From: Dichotomocladium elegans
Lineage: Eukaryota > Mucoromycota > Mucoromycetes > Mucorales > Lichtheimiaceae
Direction of reading: 5' to 3'
DNA length: 64,000 nt
Assembly (NCBI GenBank): GCA_025716815.1
Contig: JAIXMN010000002.1
Coordinates: 1,302,001-1,366,000 of the forward strand
Below are positions 1 through 14,074 of this stretch, in pieces. The position numbers and the translations under genes are program-made. Numbering within the stretch: position 1 is the stretch's first letter; each line of letters starts with the position of its first letter. Below the pieces are notes generated by a model. It saw only the letters and a list, made by a program, of their open reading frames with translations. It searched no databases and was not told the DNA's origin.

Positions 1-531
1 GTGATTTATATATCAGCTCTTCAGGGAGAAGGTCTCGAAGCCGTCAAGGTAAAAGAGTGGGATAATGAAAGGAGGAGAGAGATATGGACTATTGATTTTT
101 GGTATATGTATGTGTAGAGCGACTTATTCATGAGAGCCAAACCAGCAAAATGGATGTATCCCAAAGAAATCAAAAACGACATGCCGGATCTAAAGCGCGC
201 CGAAGAACTGATCCGAGTCGAGTTCTTTAAACGATTGCACCAGTACATACCGTACATGCTGAGACAGGTGGAGTATAGGAAGAACTGTTGAAGGAGAACG
301 ATCAGGTTTAACAAGAGAAATTAGGAGAATGTGGGTTGGACAGAATTACCCAATGGCACGCTCAGGATCGATCAGAATATCTATGTGGAGCGGGAGAGTC
401 AACTTAAGATCGTCGTTGGTGCGAATGGATCAGTAATCGATAGAGTTGTGGAGGATGCACGTACTCAAATAGCGGCAGCATTGAAGCGTCCAGTGCAACT
501 CTTCATCCAAGTCAAGGCACGGAAGCGGTGA
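1..531 (+). CDS. Era-type GTPase, C-terminal part (cut by window edge)
   Basis: Three exons are visible: 1-48, 118-267 and 325-531. They join in phase and end at a TGA. The product is the C-terminal 134 residues of an Era GTPase. It starts with the ISAL motif that closes the G domain (G5 region). A linker containing AKPAKWMYP and IRVEFFKRL follows, matching the Era inter-domain segment, then a KH domain containing IYVERESQLKIVVGANGSVI, where VGANG is the GxxG loop. Era proteins bind the 3' end of small-subunit rRNA and act in ribosome assembly; the eukaryotic forms are mitochondrial. The GTPase motifs and any mitochondrial presequence lie left of the window. The stop is 73 nt from the stop of the convergent SH3-EH gene. 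Family assignment is firm; localisation is inference. Confidence 0.85.
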
Positions 532-604
532 AACGTTAGCTGATTATTGAACATCTGTATTGTAGAACTGTATAAAAAAAAAGAGTGGAAGGAATCCTGG
601 GTTT

Positions 605-2350
605 CTATACTGCTATAGATTTTTGGGCCAAGATGGCATCAATTTCCCGCATCCCCTGGATAAAAGCTTGTTTATTGAGCAATCCAACACCCTGCGGGTC
701 GCATTGTTGCCATATCCTTGCCAGCATATCGTCAGGAACTCGGCTTCGTCGCCAAATGATCCTGGCTGTATGACCATCGACCACACCATCGTCATGGATT
801 GCATTAAAGAGATCTTCGTACCGGCTTGTACTGATCTGGACAGGGCGGGATGGCGGTGGTGGCGGTGGCGTCTTCTTGACGGGTTCGCCGATCTGTCTTG
901 TTGAAACGGTACGGGCAGGCAGTACAGGGGGAGTAGAAGGTTTCCAACCATTGGATTTAGATCGTGCCCGGTTTAGCACGTCATTCCTTGCAGGGACTTC
1001 CTGCTGTTTCTGCTCAAACTGATCTCGTCGTGCTGCAACAGGTCGTGCAGGTAACGCGGGTGTATGAGGGGATGATTGCTGTGCAGGAGGTGGAGGCGGT
1101 TTTCGAACAGCGTCGCGTTTGCTATTGCCCGGCAGGTCAGGGCGGCTCGGTGTCAATGCAAGTGGTTTCGGCTGAATTGGTGGCGGATTAGAGACGCTAC
1201 GACCTTTATTTCCACGAGGAGACAATGGCACGCATTCCAGTTGGGTCGGTTTGGGTTTGGGGTTTGGTGGTAGCGCTAGCGATGATGTAACCCCAGAGGA
1301 GGATTTTGTCGAACGAGGACGCCGACCAGGAAGAGCACTCGGTCTGGAAGGTAGCCGGGGCGCGGGGTTATGTGCAGCTGGTAGATTGTTGAGCTGGGAT
1401 GAAGTTTTAACAAGGTTTCGCGAGGATGAAGTTTTTTGGGAGACTAAGGCCGAGGGCTGACGCTGACGCAGGAGCGAGGGTGTGACTAACACCTGATATC
1501 CATCGTCGTCCTCGACCACATCGTTGTCAAAAATTACGCGCTCTGGCTGATTTTGGCCTTTAGAGGACATGCTTAGCCCTCGCTCTACATAAGAAATTGC
1601 TGCTTCTGAAGCTAAAGTCGAGGAATTAGTATTCATCGGTTTGTGTCGGACAGCAGGCGTGCTGTTGCCTGCGCTCTGATTTTTGAAAGCTCCCAGGAGC
1701 TTTGTTGGCCCATCGCTGTCTCGCATATGTGCTGTTGCCGAGGTCGAATATGATCGAACGCGGGGGGTGGTCATTGTTGAAGGTGCGGCCACCATTTTCA
1801 GAAGAGCAGGTTTGGGCGCAACAGATGGTTTTTCCTTGGCGCCCGACTCAGGCACTGGCACGGCAATCGCAGACGCGGAAATAGCAGAAGATTTGTTATT
1901 GCTATTATTACTAGCTTTTACTGAATGTGGCTTTGGTGCAATTGCCTTCTCAAAAGCATCCGCAGCCGTGCTCATTTTCCGATCGGATGACGAGCGAATT
2001 TGTGAGTCATCGTCATCTTTTGTTGAAATGATAGACCAGGTGGACGAGAGAGTCGAGTTAGGTGGCGACACGCTTGTTCCAAACTGGTTGTTAATTTCGG
2101 TATTGTGATGATGTTTGGGCGGGATTGCTTTGGACGATGCGTGGTTTTGGGAAGGTGTTATTAACGGCTCCTCAAGCAGCTGAACGTAATTGTACGGGAA
2201 TAATCCCCGGGAAGAAGTCCCTTCTAAACGGCCAAAAAACCAGCCCTCTTCGTTGGATTCAACGACATCAACAAGGGTGTCCCCCTTTTTGAAAGATAAT
2301 TCACCATCGTCATCTGCTGTGCAGTCATAAACGGCGATTGCTGACTTCAT
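605..2350 (-). CDS. SH3-domain and EH-domain adaptor protein, intronless
   Basis: A single uninterrupted frame of 581 codons. Residues 3-60 form an SH3 domain, with the ALYDY-like AVYDC, the WFFGR core and the GLFPYNYV end. Roughly residues 65-500 are low in complexity and rich in Ser, Pro and Lys, with many PxxP and polyproline stretches that could bind other SH3 domains. The last 75 residues or so resemble an EH domain: a helix with YEDLFNAI, then an EF-hand-like loop DPQGVGLLNKQAF. EH domains bind NPF motifs, so a role in endocytosis or actin patches is likely but inferred. The ATG at 2350 is the first in frame and starts directly before the SH3 fold. An intronless gene of this size is unusual among its intron-rich neighbours. 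Confidence 0.85.
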   Translation of the reverse strand: MKSAIAVYDCTADDDGELSFKKGDTLVDVVESNEEGWFFGRLEGTSSRGLFPYNYVQLLEEPLITPSQNHASSKAIPPKHHHNTEINNQFGTSVSPPNSTLSSTWSIISTKDDDDSQIRSSSDRKMSTAADAFEKAIAPKPHSVKASNNSNNKSSAISASAIAVPVPESGAKEKPSVAPKPALLKMVAAPSTMTTPRVRSYSTSATAHMRDSDGPTKLLGAFKNQSAGNSTPAVRHKPMNTNSSTLASEAAISYVERGLSMSSKGQNQPERVIFDNDVVEDDDGYQVLVTPSLLRQRQPSALVSQKTSSSRNLVKTSSQLNNLPAAHNPAPRLPSRPSALPGRRPRSTKSSSGVTSSLALPPNPKPKPTQLECVPLSPRGNKGRSVSNPPPIQPKPLALTPSRPDLPGNSKRDAVRKPPPPPAQQSSPHTPALPARPVAARRDQFEQKQQEVPARNDVLNRARSKSNGWKPSTPPVLPARTVSTRQIGEPVKKTPPPPPPSRPVQISTSRYEDLFNAIHDDGVVDGHTARIIWRRSRVPDDMLARIWQQCDPQGVGLLNKQAFIQGMREIDAILAQKSIAV

Positions 2351-3423
2351 GTCAGTTTAGATAACGAGCAGCGAAGCCTGGGCAGGCAAGAAAGTTCGGA
2401 ATAGTTTGTGCTTTCCGTGATTGAATGACCGCTAACCAATGTACAACCTGGACTTGCTGGCCCCCGCATGACAACGTTGTCCAGAAAGGATGAGCATCTG
2501 ACTGGGGTCCTATCTTGATGGAAGAAGCAGATTATATCAGACTAGGAAAGAAGTGGGAAGAGTGGCAAATTTATAACAAAAACGCAGCATGACCTGCGCT
2601 AAAGTCTCATTGAATGCTAAATGCCCTAGGCCATTTCATCGTAATACAGTCTTGAGTTTATCATCCATTCATCGACTTCTCGAATCTCATTTAAAAGTAG
2701 ATTGGTGTGTGTTAAATATCGGCCAAGTAGTGCGGAAAAACGCCACACTACGAATGTGTCACCAAAACAACGCATGTTCAGGGGGTTTTGATCGGAAGTA
2801 GCGACCATTCGCTGTGCTCTACCCACCCGCCATCTACTGTACCATTCCCTTGAGGCAGATACAGTACATAGTAAATATGGGTGATTGTACAGCATGCGCC
2901 TATTGTTGCGATGGTGATACATTTTAGTGGAACGAATCAAGGTAACGGGTCATCATTTTTCGACAATAGTAATGTGACTTGGCAGCCGCTGGAAAACCGA
3001 ATCTCTAACGTGGGTAGCTGGAACTAAGACCCTGGTCCGTTCACTTCAGGATTATTTGTCTTTGGGGGTTATAATTGTATCATTGAAAGCCCAAGGTTTT
3101 GTTCCTTGTTTTTGGGGTGAGACAGTAGCCGGTCGACTTGTATTTTGTTTGTTTACGCTAAAGAGGGGGGGCAATCTACTAGGATGCAGTACGTTTTACA
3201 ATGACCTGCCTCATTTACAACGGCTATAATTCATTTGTATAAACCTACACCCGTACAGATCGCACTGGATCTTCTTCACATCTTGCTTTTAACTTGTAGG
3301 AAAGGGGTGTGTGTGCGCTCGTGAACGGGAAGGTGAATGTAAAGGCATAGGTGCCAGAATTACGTGATCACTACCTTTCCAGGTAAGGGTAGCGTGATGA
3401 AACGCCCACTGATTTGGGGAGCG
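2351..3423. other. Intergenic stretch
   Basis: This is the upstream region of the SH3-EH gene and the distal promoter of the small secreted peptide gene. Short open frames occur on both strands (for example 2626-2940 minus), but none resembles a protein family and none pairs with splice sites. I see no RNA gene or repeat. Confidence 0.4.
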
Positions 3424-3430
3424 TATAAAT
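3424..3430 (+). promoter_or_regulatory. TATA box of the small secreted peptide gene
   Basis: The sequence TATAAAT lies 64 bases before the ATG at 3494, a normal fungal spacing. It supports the small open frame downstream as a real transcription unit. Confidence 0.55.
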
Positions 3431-3493
3431 ACGTTACTCACCCTGCTCCCAAGCTGTGCACTGCATTTTCCCTCCCTTTTCCTATTTTCATTC

Positions 3494-3703
3494 ATGGTTC
3501 TTTTGGTCAAGTCATTGATGGCAATCGCCCTAGCTGGGCTATCGGTTACCATCGCGCTTCCTATGTATGACGCGGATATCGCTGCCAACCCATTTGTTCA
3601 TGATTCTCGTGTAAACTACTTGTATGAAAAGCGATCGGCTATCCCAAATATCGACATGAGGAAACTACTCGGCATGGCTGATGCGGATGACTATCCCATG
3701 TGA
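3494..3703 (+). CDS. Small secreted protein, possible Kex2-processed peptide precursor
   Basis: A 69-residue intronless frame. Residues 1-22 form a good signal peptide: a Lys near the start, then a hydrophobic stretch with LMAIALAGLSV, then small residues before the likely cleavage near ALP. The mature part is polar. It contains one dibasic Lys-Arg at residues 46-47, after YLYE, which would release a 22-residue C-terminal peptide if cut by a kexin. A TATA box lies upstream and an AATAAA signal 198 bases downstream, so the unit looks expressed. I recognise no family, and there are no cysteines. It could be a secreted signalling or wall peptide, or a non-functional small frame. Function is unknown. 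Confidence 0.55.
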   Translation: MVLLVKSLMAIALAGLSVTIALPMYDADIAANPFVHDSRVNYLYEKRSAIPNIDMRKLLGMADADDYPM

Positions 3704-3900
3704 ATGGGCATCCGAGCCCATTTTTATGGCATCCACTTGTATAAGATCTATTGAAAACGTCCCAACACCTTTACATTCCCCACTATCGGCGTCGTCATTC
3801 ATGTTCCACAAAACCACGCTTGGCCGCCATGCGATGCGAAGGGAAAACCCTGTACAGATGAAAACCATCTTCCCTTGTCCAATCACCTTCTTTGTACAAT

Positions 3901-3906
3901 AATAAA
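3901..3906 (+). terminator. Polyadenylation signal AATAAA
   Basis: The hexamer AATAAA sits between the small secreted peptide gene and the CAF16 start at 3976. It probably marks the 3' end of the peptide transcript. Confidence 0.4.
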
Positions 3907-3975
3907 TTGAATACTTATAGCCTACCAGCCCCACCCCTGTATCTGTGGGATTGAATCTCTTTCTTTACACACCGC

Positions 3976-5066
3976 ATGACACCAGCTGACAAAGACAACT
4001 TGGCTATCAACGTTGAGAATCTCGACTTTGATTACGGCGGCCCGCCCATTCTTCAAGATCTCACTTTGAAACTGGAGCGAGGATCGCGTTGCCTGCTTGT
4101 CGGTGCCAATGGCGCAGGCAAATCGACATTACTGCGAATTTTAGCGGGCAAACGGAAGGTTTCGTGCGATGTGCGCATTCTCGGGCAAAATGCCTTCTTG
4201 GACGCTCCTCAGGTAAAGGCGTCCTTTCTTATAGCAATCTACTTCCGTGATAAGACGGGACTGCTTAGCGCAAATGATTACTGAATCATTAGGGCGTCAC
4301 GTACTTGGGCACTGAATGGGCCGGCAATCCGATTGTCAAAAGCGATCTGACGGTGGAGTACTTGTTAATGAGTATGGGTAGCAGTCGCTGGCCCGAGCGT
4401 ACCGCCAAGCTGCTCAAGGTGCTTGATGTGGACATACACTGGCGCATGCATCAAAGGTCGGACGGCCAACGGCGTCGTGTTCAGCTAGTGATGGGCTTGC
4501 TGCAACCGTGGGACCTTTTGCTGCTTGACGAAGTCACAGTCGATTTAGACGTCCTTGTCCGAGCCGACTTTCTTCAGTATCTTCGGGAAGATACCGAGGA
4601 ACGCGGTGCGACGATTGCAAGTATTGATCAGAGTGCGGGCGGATGAGGACGGATGTTACTGACATTCACCGTTTAGCTCTATGCAACTCATATTTTTGAC
4701 GGCAAGTGAGGTTATCCTATGTAGATTAACAACAGATTGTGCTGATACACGCACGTATAATGAACAGGATTGGCCCAATGGCCAACCCACGTCGCTCATA
4801 TGATGGACGGCACTGTCCTAAGCAAGAATGACATGTCCAACTTTAAGGAGCTGGAGGAGATCAAGGAGTACCATTCCCAACATAAACTAATGGATTCCCC
4901 GTTGATGGCTCTGTGTTATAAGTGGTTGCGCGAAGACCGCGATCGATCACTGGCCAAGATTAACAAACCTGAAGAGCCTGCCACGGGCCTACCCCACTCG
5001 AAATGGGATGAACTGAGCGAGGACATGAAGAAGAACGGCGATAAGTACTATAATTACTGGAAATAA
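3976..5066 (+). CDS. CAF16: CAF16-like soluble ABC ATPase
   Basis: Four exons: 3976-4212, 4293-4616, 4677-4701 and 4768-5066. The product is about 294 residues. It has one ABC domain with Walker A GANGAGKS, the family signature SDGQRRRVQLVMGLL, Walker B LLLLDEVTVDLD and the switch region YATHIFDGL, followed by the WPTHV segment typical of Caf16. There are no membrane segments. In yeast Caf16 is tied to the Ccr4-Not complex. Introns 2 and 3 begin with GCAAGT, not GT. Using the nearby GT sites instead breaks the frame and loses YATHIFDGL, so both appear to be GC-AG introns. The third exon is only 25 nt. The gene converges on MMS2, whose stop is 111 nt away. Confidence 0.88.
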
Positions 5067-5177
5067 GCAGTCGGTCATGCTTCAAGGTTACGTCGAATAA
5101 AACATAGATGTAGATGTTGTTGGAAAGATGCATTTGACGATGAAAAGGTAGAGAAAGAACACAGCAATTCTAATTAT

Positions 5178-5959
5178 TTAAAAGGTGGTTCCTTCGGCAG
5201 GTTGGGGCAATTTTCTCCCAACAGTCGCCATTTCTCTGCATAGCCACATACCAGTCAATATCGATGCATCCACTTGGGAAACTCGTTTGCTCCTTACCTT
5301 CTTAGCTCAGTCAGCACGTATTCAATCGTGTAAGCGCGTCTCCAGTTAGAAAGACATGGCAATCGCGAGCGTTCAACCTATCAGATCATCAGTCTCATAC
5401 TCTTTGATGAGCGTTATATTATATCATACCTTGCCATTGTGGGGATTGACACTAGGAAGATTGATCCGAGATACAAATTGGATTTCGGGAGGAGCATCTG
5501 GATAGTTGTCGCCACAAAACACCTGTAAGCTGTAGATCCGATTTTCATGGACACACTGAATGTAGGGCATTTAGAAGACTGGCACTCTTCGTCCTATCGA
5601 AAACCGCAACCCCTCCCCCCCTAATAGCCATACGTGAGGAGGACCGAGAATAGTGGCATGCCAATTGTGCATCAGCAAGTCGTCATCGGCTAGGCCATAA
5701 CTGCAGGTACCGTCACCAATACCCTTTTCACCCTTTTCGAGTTCTTCAAGGAGGCGGAAATTGCGAGGGACTATAAACGTGACAAAATGTTCAATCTACT
5801 GTCCAATCGACCACGAACAATCCCTTTGCACGTTCGCTCTCTTCAATCAATGCTTTCCAGTAACAGTTGCATAGATTGACAAGCGAAAGAAAGGGACGTT
5901 GTAAATTCAGAAGCAGCTGCTGATCAGCTGTTGCCTGGCCATACTTTACCTTGAGTCAT
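5178..5959 (-). CDS. MMS2: Ubiquitin-conjugating enzyme variant Mms2/UEV
   Basis: Five exons read on the minus strand: 5959-5950, 5770-5634, 5555-5430, 5377-5298 and 5235-5178. They give a 136-residue protein, close to the yeast Mms2 length of 137. Recognisable segments are [17 protein letters not shown] with GDGTCSYGL, then [20 protein letters not shown], then IQFVSRINL with SVNPHNGKV, and the end [11 protein letters not shown]. As expected for a UEV, the active-site cysteine of E2 enzymes is absent. Mms2 pairs with Ubc13 to build Lys63-linked ubiquitin chains in error-free post-replication repair. Exon 1 holds only ten coding bases (ATG ACT CAA G). No single exon is long, so the gene does not show as a long open frame. 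Confidence 0.9.
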
Positions 5960-6693
5960 ATGGAAGCAAGGGGATGGGGGAGACAGCTTCCTTCGCCCCA
6001 GTGAGTGCGCACAAAAATTCTGACTTTTAAATCTCCACTGCCTCGTTTCTGCCATCCAAGCTGTTCCACAGACTTTGCCTAGCCTTGTAGATAAGGCATA
6101 ACCAAGTTATCGGACGCTTGTGTCATATAAAACAAAAGTTCCTAGATTATTTATATTATCCAAAAGATAAAACAGAATGCAACACCTTGGGATCTTTGGC
6201 CCTAACTGCTCAATTAAAAATTAGCTATCAAACCATGTACCTTGGGAAATCCCGCTGGCGTTTGATTGGCTTAGCAAAAGCCTCTGCTATTTCCCTGCTT
6301 GGCGCTTCGTAGACGCAGATAGGCGCATCACGCGATCTTCCTCTTCCGTGGTATTGACCTCACCCCCAAGCCAATATTTGTATCTGTCCACCACTGCTTC
6401 TGATATCCGTATAAAACCACAACCCGTTGGGTGACGTGCACGACTTCATTTTTGATGGCGGTCTCAGGCAGACAACAGGCTGGAGAAAAAATGTGTCCTA
6501 TCGTTCCCTGTGCATATCGCCATTGGAAGCACAAGGAATAGGCCATGGAAAACAGTATGTGGTTTGATCTCATACGATCCCCCATATTAAGTTCGCTTAT
6601 GAATTGTCAGTGACGAAACAAGTCAAGGAGAAGCTTGAGAGTGATATTGACACTATGTTTGTTGCCGCTTGCTAAGTGAGGTCTTCTCTGCAT
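5960..6693. other. Intergenic stretch
   Basis: The upstream region of MMS2 up to the first Tc1-type element. Small frames at 6118-6312 and 6328-6585 have no recognisable content. The AT-rich end of the stretch runs into the palindromic end of the transposon copy. Confidence 0.35.
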
Positions 6694-8461
6694 GTACTTT
6701 ATTTTCAAAAAATAAAATAAAGTATCGCACAAAAGTATTATTAATGTCTCATAAAACATAAAATATGTCGTATGCATAAGGCCGAGACATACCCGTTAGT
6801 CAACAGAAAATACCAGCTCCCTTCTTACTCTTTAACTTACCCCGAAGGTAGCTAGGTGTACCATCGCGGTAGCGATGGCGAAACAGGAGGAAATGAAAGA
6901 TACGGGGCTGTTGAGCGTCGACAAAAGATGCGACGGCGGAAGGATTGGAGGAAGGAACGGGCAGGAATGACGATGGAACAACGACAACACCAATGTCAAC
7001 ACCAGCGGCAAAAGCAACGGAGGCAGCAGACGAATACAGAAGCACCTCGACGAAACTATGGTGGGAGACCTGCGCGGGTGCAGCCAACCACGGTCCCACC
7101 CAAAGCCCATATCCTCTCCTCTCGGGGCGCTTGAGTTAGGCTGATATTGTTATTTACTGATGATCCGGAATATTAGAAAATTGCAGAATGGAACAAGAGT
7201 AACCCATTATGTTTTACTTTGCACTTGATAGCTGACCAAAACTGCTCAATCGGACTGAGTTCAGGCGAGTAGGGTGGAAGATAGGTACATCGGTATCCTC
7301 GACAGTCGATGTATTTAGCGACATCCTCAGCCTTATGGATAGGTGCATTATCCATTACCAAATAATGGCCCTTCATATGTTCATATTTATCCATCTCATC
7401 CAACGTAGCCTTAAGGAAACTGAGAAAATGTCCAGTTACAGTTCCTCCGCTCATAACTTCAGATTGACCTGCCCTCTTTCTTTCCTTGATTGGTGGATGT
7501 TGGAGTCTCAAGCTACATTTAATGATCCCTGATGCTGAGATTGCTCCCCAAATTGTGGTTGTCTTTGCTCTTGTCTTTGGTACCGTGAGCACTGCAGGAG
7601 TCCCTTTCTTGGACCATGTCATGCTGCGTTTCATATTCATAGGGAATCAAAACTCATAAAAAAAAACGCCGTTTTTTTGTAGTCGATGTCTGTTCTGTCC
7701 CATTTGCGCACCCAGCCAAGACGCTCTCGGATCTTCGCAGCACTATTCCTGTCTACAAGCTGAAACCGAGCCATTTTCCATGACACGTTGTGTTCTTTTC
7801 ATAAATCGCTGGAGCATCGTTTTAGATACGTTGAGACCCCCAATCTTTGGAGCAGTTGGTCCATCTGCTGCTCTAGGACAATGGAAGGATTCTCATTAAT
7901 GCATCCAGAAATGACGCTCTTATGCGCTTCATTGAGAATAGGCAAACCACCCACACGCGGTAGGTTTCCTAAAGATGTTGCCAGGGTCCTTCTCGTATTG
8001 TGATGCCCATCGCTGGACGGAACGAACATGGATTCCTAGCAGCTGATGCACTCAAGACTTTCTCAAACATCCGTTTGAAAAATCTGACCTTGCCTTGGTC
8101 AGTGTACGCTGTGTAACTCTGCTTGATCCTCGCTTCTTCCATCCGAAGGTCTGTTCCTTTTGCTTGGGAATGTGTGTGGTAGTACGATCAGAATTATCTC
8201 TGCAAGGTATGCTATGCAGATATTCAGTGCGAGAACAAACGGATTGCAGAGAAAATCAACAGCATATTCCATAGGTTCAGGAGAGCCACGCTCATCAACG
8301 ACATGACGTTGGCCATCTTCGTAGAAAAAAGGTTGCTCATTTCAGAATGCAAAAGTGTATAAAAGAGAAAGAGTCAAAAAAGACGAATTTTAAAGAGATG
8401 GATTTGCCAAGCGACATGTTTCCGTGGGATGCATGTGACATTTGCTTTGTCATCATGCGTA
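6694..8461 (-). mobile_element. Degenerate Tc1/mariner-type element, copy A
   Basis: On the minus strand this copy holds a broken transposase (about 8300-7173), followed by a roughly 400-base segment (about 7197-6788) and an AT palindrome at 6725-6694. The same order recurs in copy C (52924-54032), and parts of it in copy B (18164-19150). The N-terminal half of the transposase contains ENPSIVLEQ and LQRLGVSTYLKR, shared with copy C. The first catalytic Asp region is frameshifted, so the copy is dead. The element has no intact gene. Another palindrome of related sequence lies at 8498-8520 and may be part of the other end. I could not fix exact ends or a target-site duplication. Confidence 0.75.
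7173..7640 (-). pseudogene. Tc1/mariner transposase fragment, DD34E type
   Basis: A 155-codon fragment of the catalytic core of copy A. It starts with NMKRSMTWSKKG, runs through the second catalytic Asp in YLVMDNAPIHK and ends with LPPYSPELSPIEQFWS. There are 34 residues between that Asp and the Glu of PIE, so the pattern is DD34E. In copy C the segment before NMKRS reads LLDEAGLHI and carries the first catalytic Asp. Here that stretch is shifted out of frame and preceded by stops. The fragment also ends abruptly after HNGLLLF where the repeat segment begins. It cannot make an active enzyme. Confidence 0.85.
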
Positions 8462-8530
8462 TTATGGGCAAAACGCGACTTTTATTTTTGTGATCATGCG
8501 ACTTTAATTTTGAATTGTCGTATCACAGGT

Positions 8531-11688
<3,158 letters not shown>

Positions 11689-14074
11689 TTTTTCTGTCCC
11701 CCTCTCGCCCCTCCTCATCTTCCTAATCTCGCGTATCCTCCCTTCTACATTCATGCTATATACACATATCTTCACATCCTCCCTTTTTTCTTTTAGAAAA
11801 AGAGAGGGAAACACAGAATCAAATCGTAACATATTCTTCCCTTCTGCTGTACTATGTATATAAATATATACTCCTATTTTACAAAAACCAACACCAAAAT
11901 TTGAATCTTTGCATGCAATGACAGATCAGTCTTCGTATAGTAGTTTAGTGCGACAAAGGTGGCTCAAGGGTCCGATTGTTGACGAAGTTTGTTTTCATCC
12001 TATTGTTCGTTCTCAAAAGCGAGCTATATGGCAAGAAGAAATCATGGCGTCTTTTCCTTGTATAGATGGACAGACGTAGGAGAGAGAGAGAGAAACCGAT
12101 TTCAAAATGACGAACCAAAGATTGCTGAGTTCGCAGTATGGAAAGGTGACCCTGATGTTTCTTTTGAAAACGGATCTTCAGTACAAAAACATAAACATCG
12201 CCATAGCAACAGAGATAAAGACTATATCCTCGGAGTTTATTCCCAGCGAGATGCTAAGGCCGTTTCCATGACGAATTTAAGCTTAATAGCACCTGCCAAT
12301 CCAGCATTTGGCAAGTAAAGATGTCTTTGCTAATGCTGAAACCGATGCCGCATAACGAGATACGGTGGCAGTCCCATTTACGGAAATTTGGCGCCATTCT
12401 CTAGGTAACAGTAGCGCATTCTAGAAGTGCATCGAATTGCGGTGATTTGCATCTTACCATCGGCTGCGAGATACGCGAAACACAACAATATGGTAAGACA
12501 GGATCTAGCAATGACTTCAAACGCATGATGTATCCTTTAGCATCCTGAACTAAAATGCAGTACCTTTTTACGTAGCTATACGGAGCCTGCCCATCGTCGA
12601 ACTCTAGTCGACGTGCATGCAATGACCGTCTAGAATAAGTGTGACTTGTTATCTCCAATTTATGCGTGCTGCCTGCTCATCTTCTTTGTTGCTTTGGACA
12701 TCACAGCGCTTATTTGAAAGGGAGCGTATCGTAGATTTCCCATCCGCTTCCTTTGCTTCTCGATTCGGATCACTGCCGAGATTACATGTCTTTCATAGTC
12801 CTGGGACTCTCGGGCACCTTTATTACATGCAAAAGCAAACAGCACTTTCTTTTGTCTATCGACCATTTTTCTTCTCATTCAATGCAAGCAATTTATGCGT
12901 TGTGAATGTGCGGGCGCTACAAAAGGAGGGGGTGCTAGGGCTGAAGTTAGGTGGATTGTTCACTGGACGCAGTGCTAAGTTTGTTGTTTCCTTTATCCGC
13001 CGCCATGTTCTACAAACCAGAGGCTTTGGGAATTCGCAGGGTTCTAGAAGAATTTATTTCCATTTAAGGTATACCCGTCCGAAACGACCACAAAAAAAAA
13101 AAAGAATGGCTGCTCTGAAAAAAGGTCTCTACTTGGTGCACAGGTAGAACATGTGATCTATCCACTGTACACAAAGCGGTGAACGTGAAACTCTCCAGTT
13201 GTTGTATGACCGAAACGCAATGAGTAACTCCATGACCCTTGAGAATTCAGTTACACACATCGATTCCGGCTATTTGGTAAGCTTAGTAAAAGCGTGTATG
13301 TCTGACAAGAGACCCAATCTTTACTAATGCAGATTTTACCTGGGTATTTCTAACCAAACCCATTCACCCGCGGCTCATTTGTAATCTTTCAGAACCAATC
13401 TGCAATTGATAAACGTGCCATTAAGCAACAGTAATTGGCGACATTGTATTCCACAATACCGCCGATCTGACACAAATCATGCTGTGCGGTTCTCGATCTC
13501 TCTGAAAGCAAATCTGAGAGAATGGTTTCCCTCGTGTGCCTGAGTTTTGTTCAAGTTCTCACCTCTTTCATTTAAAGACGTTCGAGAAACTTAGCAACTA
13601 ATCAAGGAATGCCAAAATCGATAAGAATTCTTTTTGGTATTTCTTTTGTTTGTCGACGGACCATTTCTACTAGTTTGGATGACAAGATCTTTCCAGCGCC
13701 ATTGCGTACTATTTCACACCATGACGTCGGTGTTAATGGATAAAAAATCAAGAACTAGAAGTGCATCGACAAACAAGAGGATCTCCACGAAAAGAAGGCG
13801 AGGCGCTGATGATTCTGTGTATCCCGACGCTTCCTGTCTGGTGGTAATATGTCTGACGGGGAATCAACTTCCCAATTACAAGAACGGATAGAACAAGAGC
13901 AGCATCTCATCCGCCCAAGAACGTAATATTGCTGTTAACTTACCAGGAGAAAGAAAAAAACAGATGCTCATAAAGATGATTTGCTGTTCATGTTCCTAAT
14001 TCCCTTTCTTGACTTTTAACATTTTTGAAGAATAAAGAACCGACAATGGAATCTAAGAACAAGCGTCTTAGCTA
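11689..14074. other. Intergenic stretch
   Basis: The 3' flank of MET3 followed by about 2 kb with no recognisable gene. Open frames such as 11989-12318 plus and 12641-13147 plus have no family features and no matching splice sites. The MITE at 14075 ends the stretch. I see no tRNA or other RNA gene. Confidence 0.4.

Noticed and set aside
12641..13147. 168-codon plus-strand frame
   Set aside because: No family features and no promoter or intron signals that fit; treated as chance.
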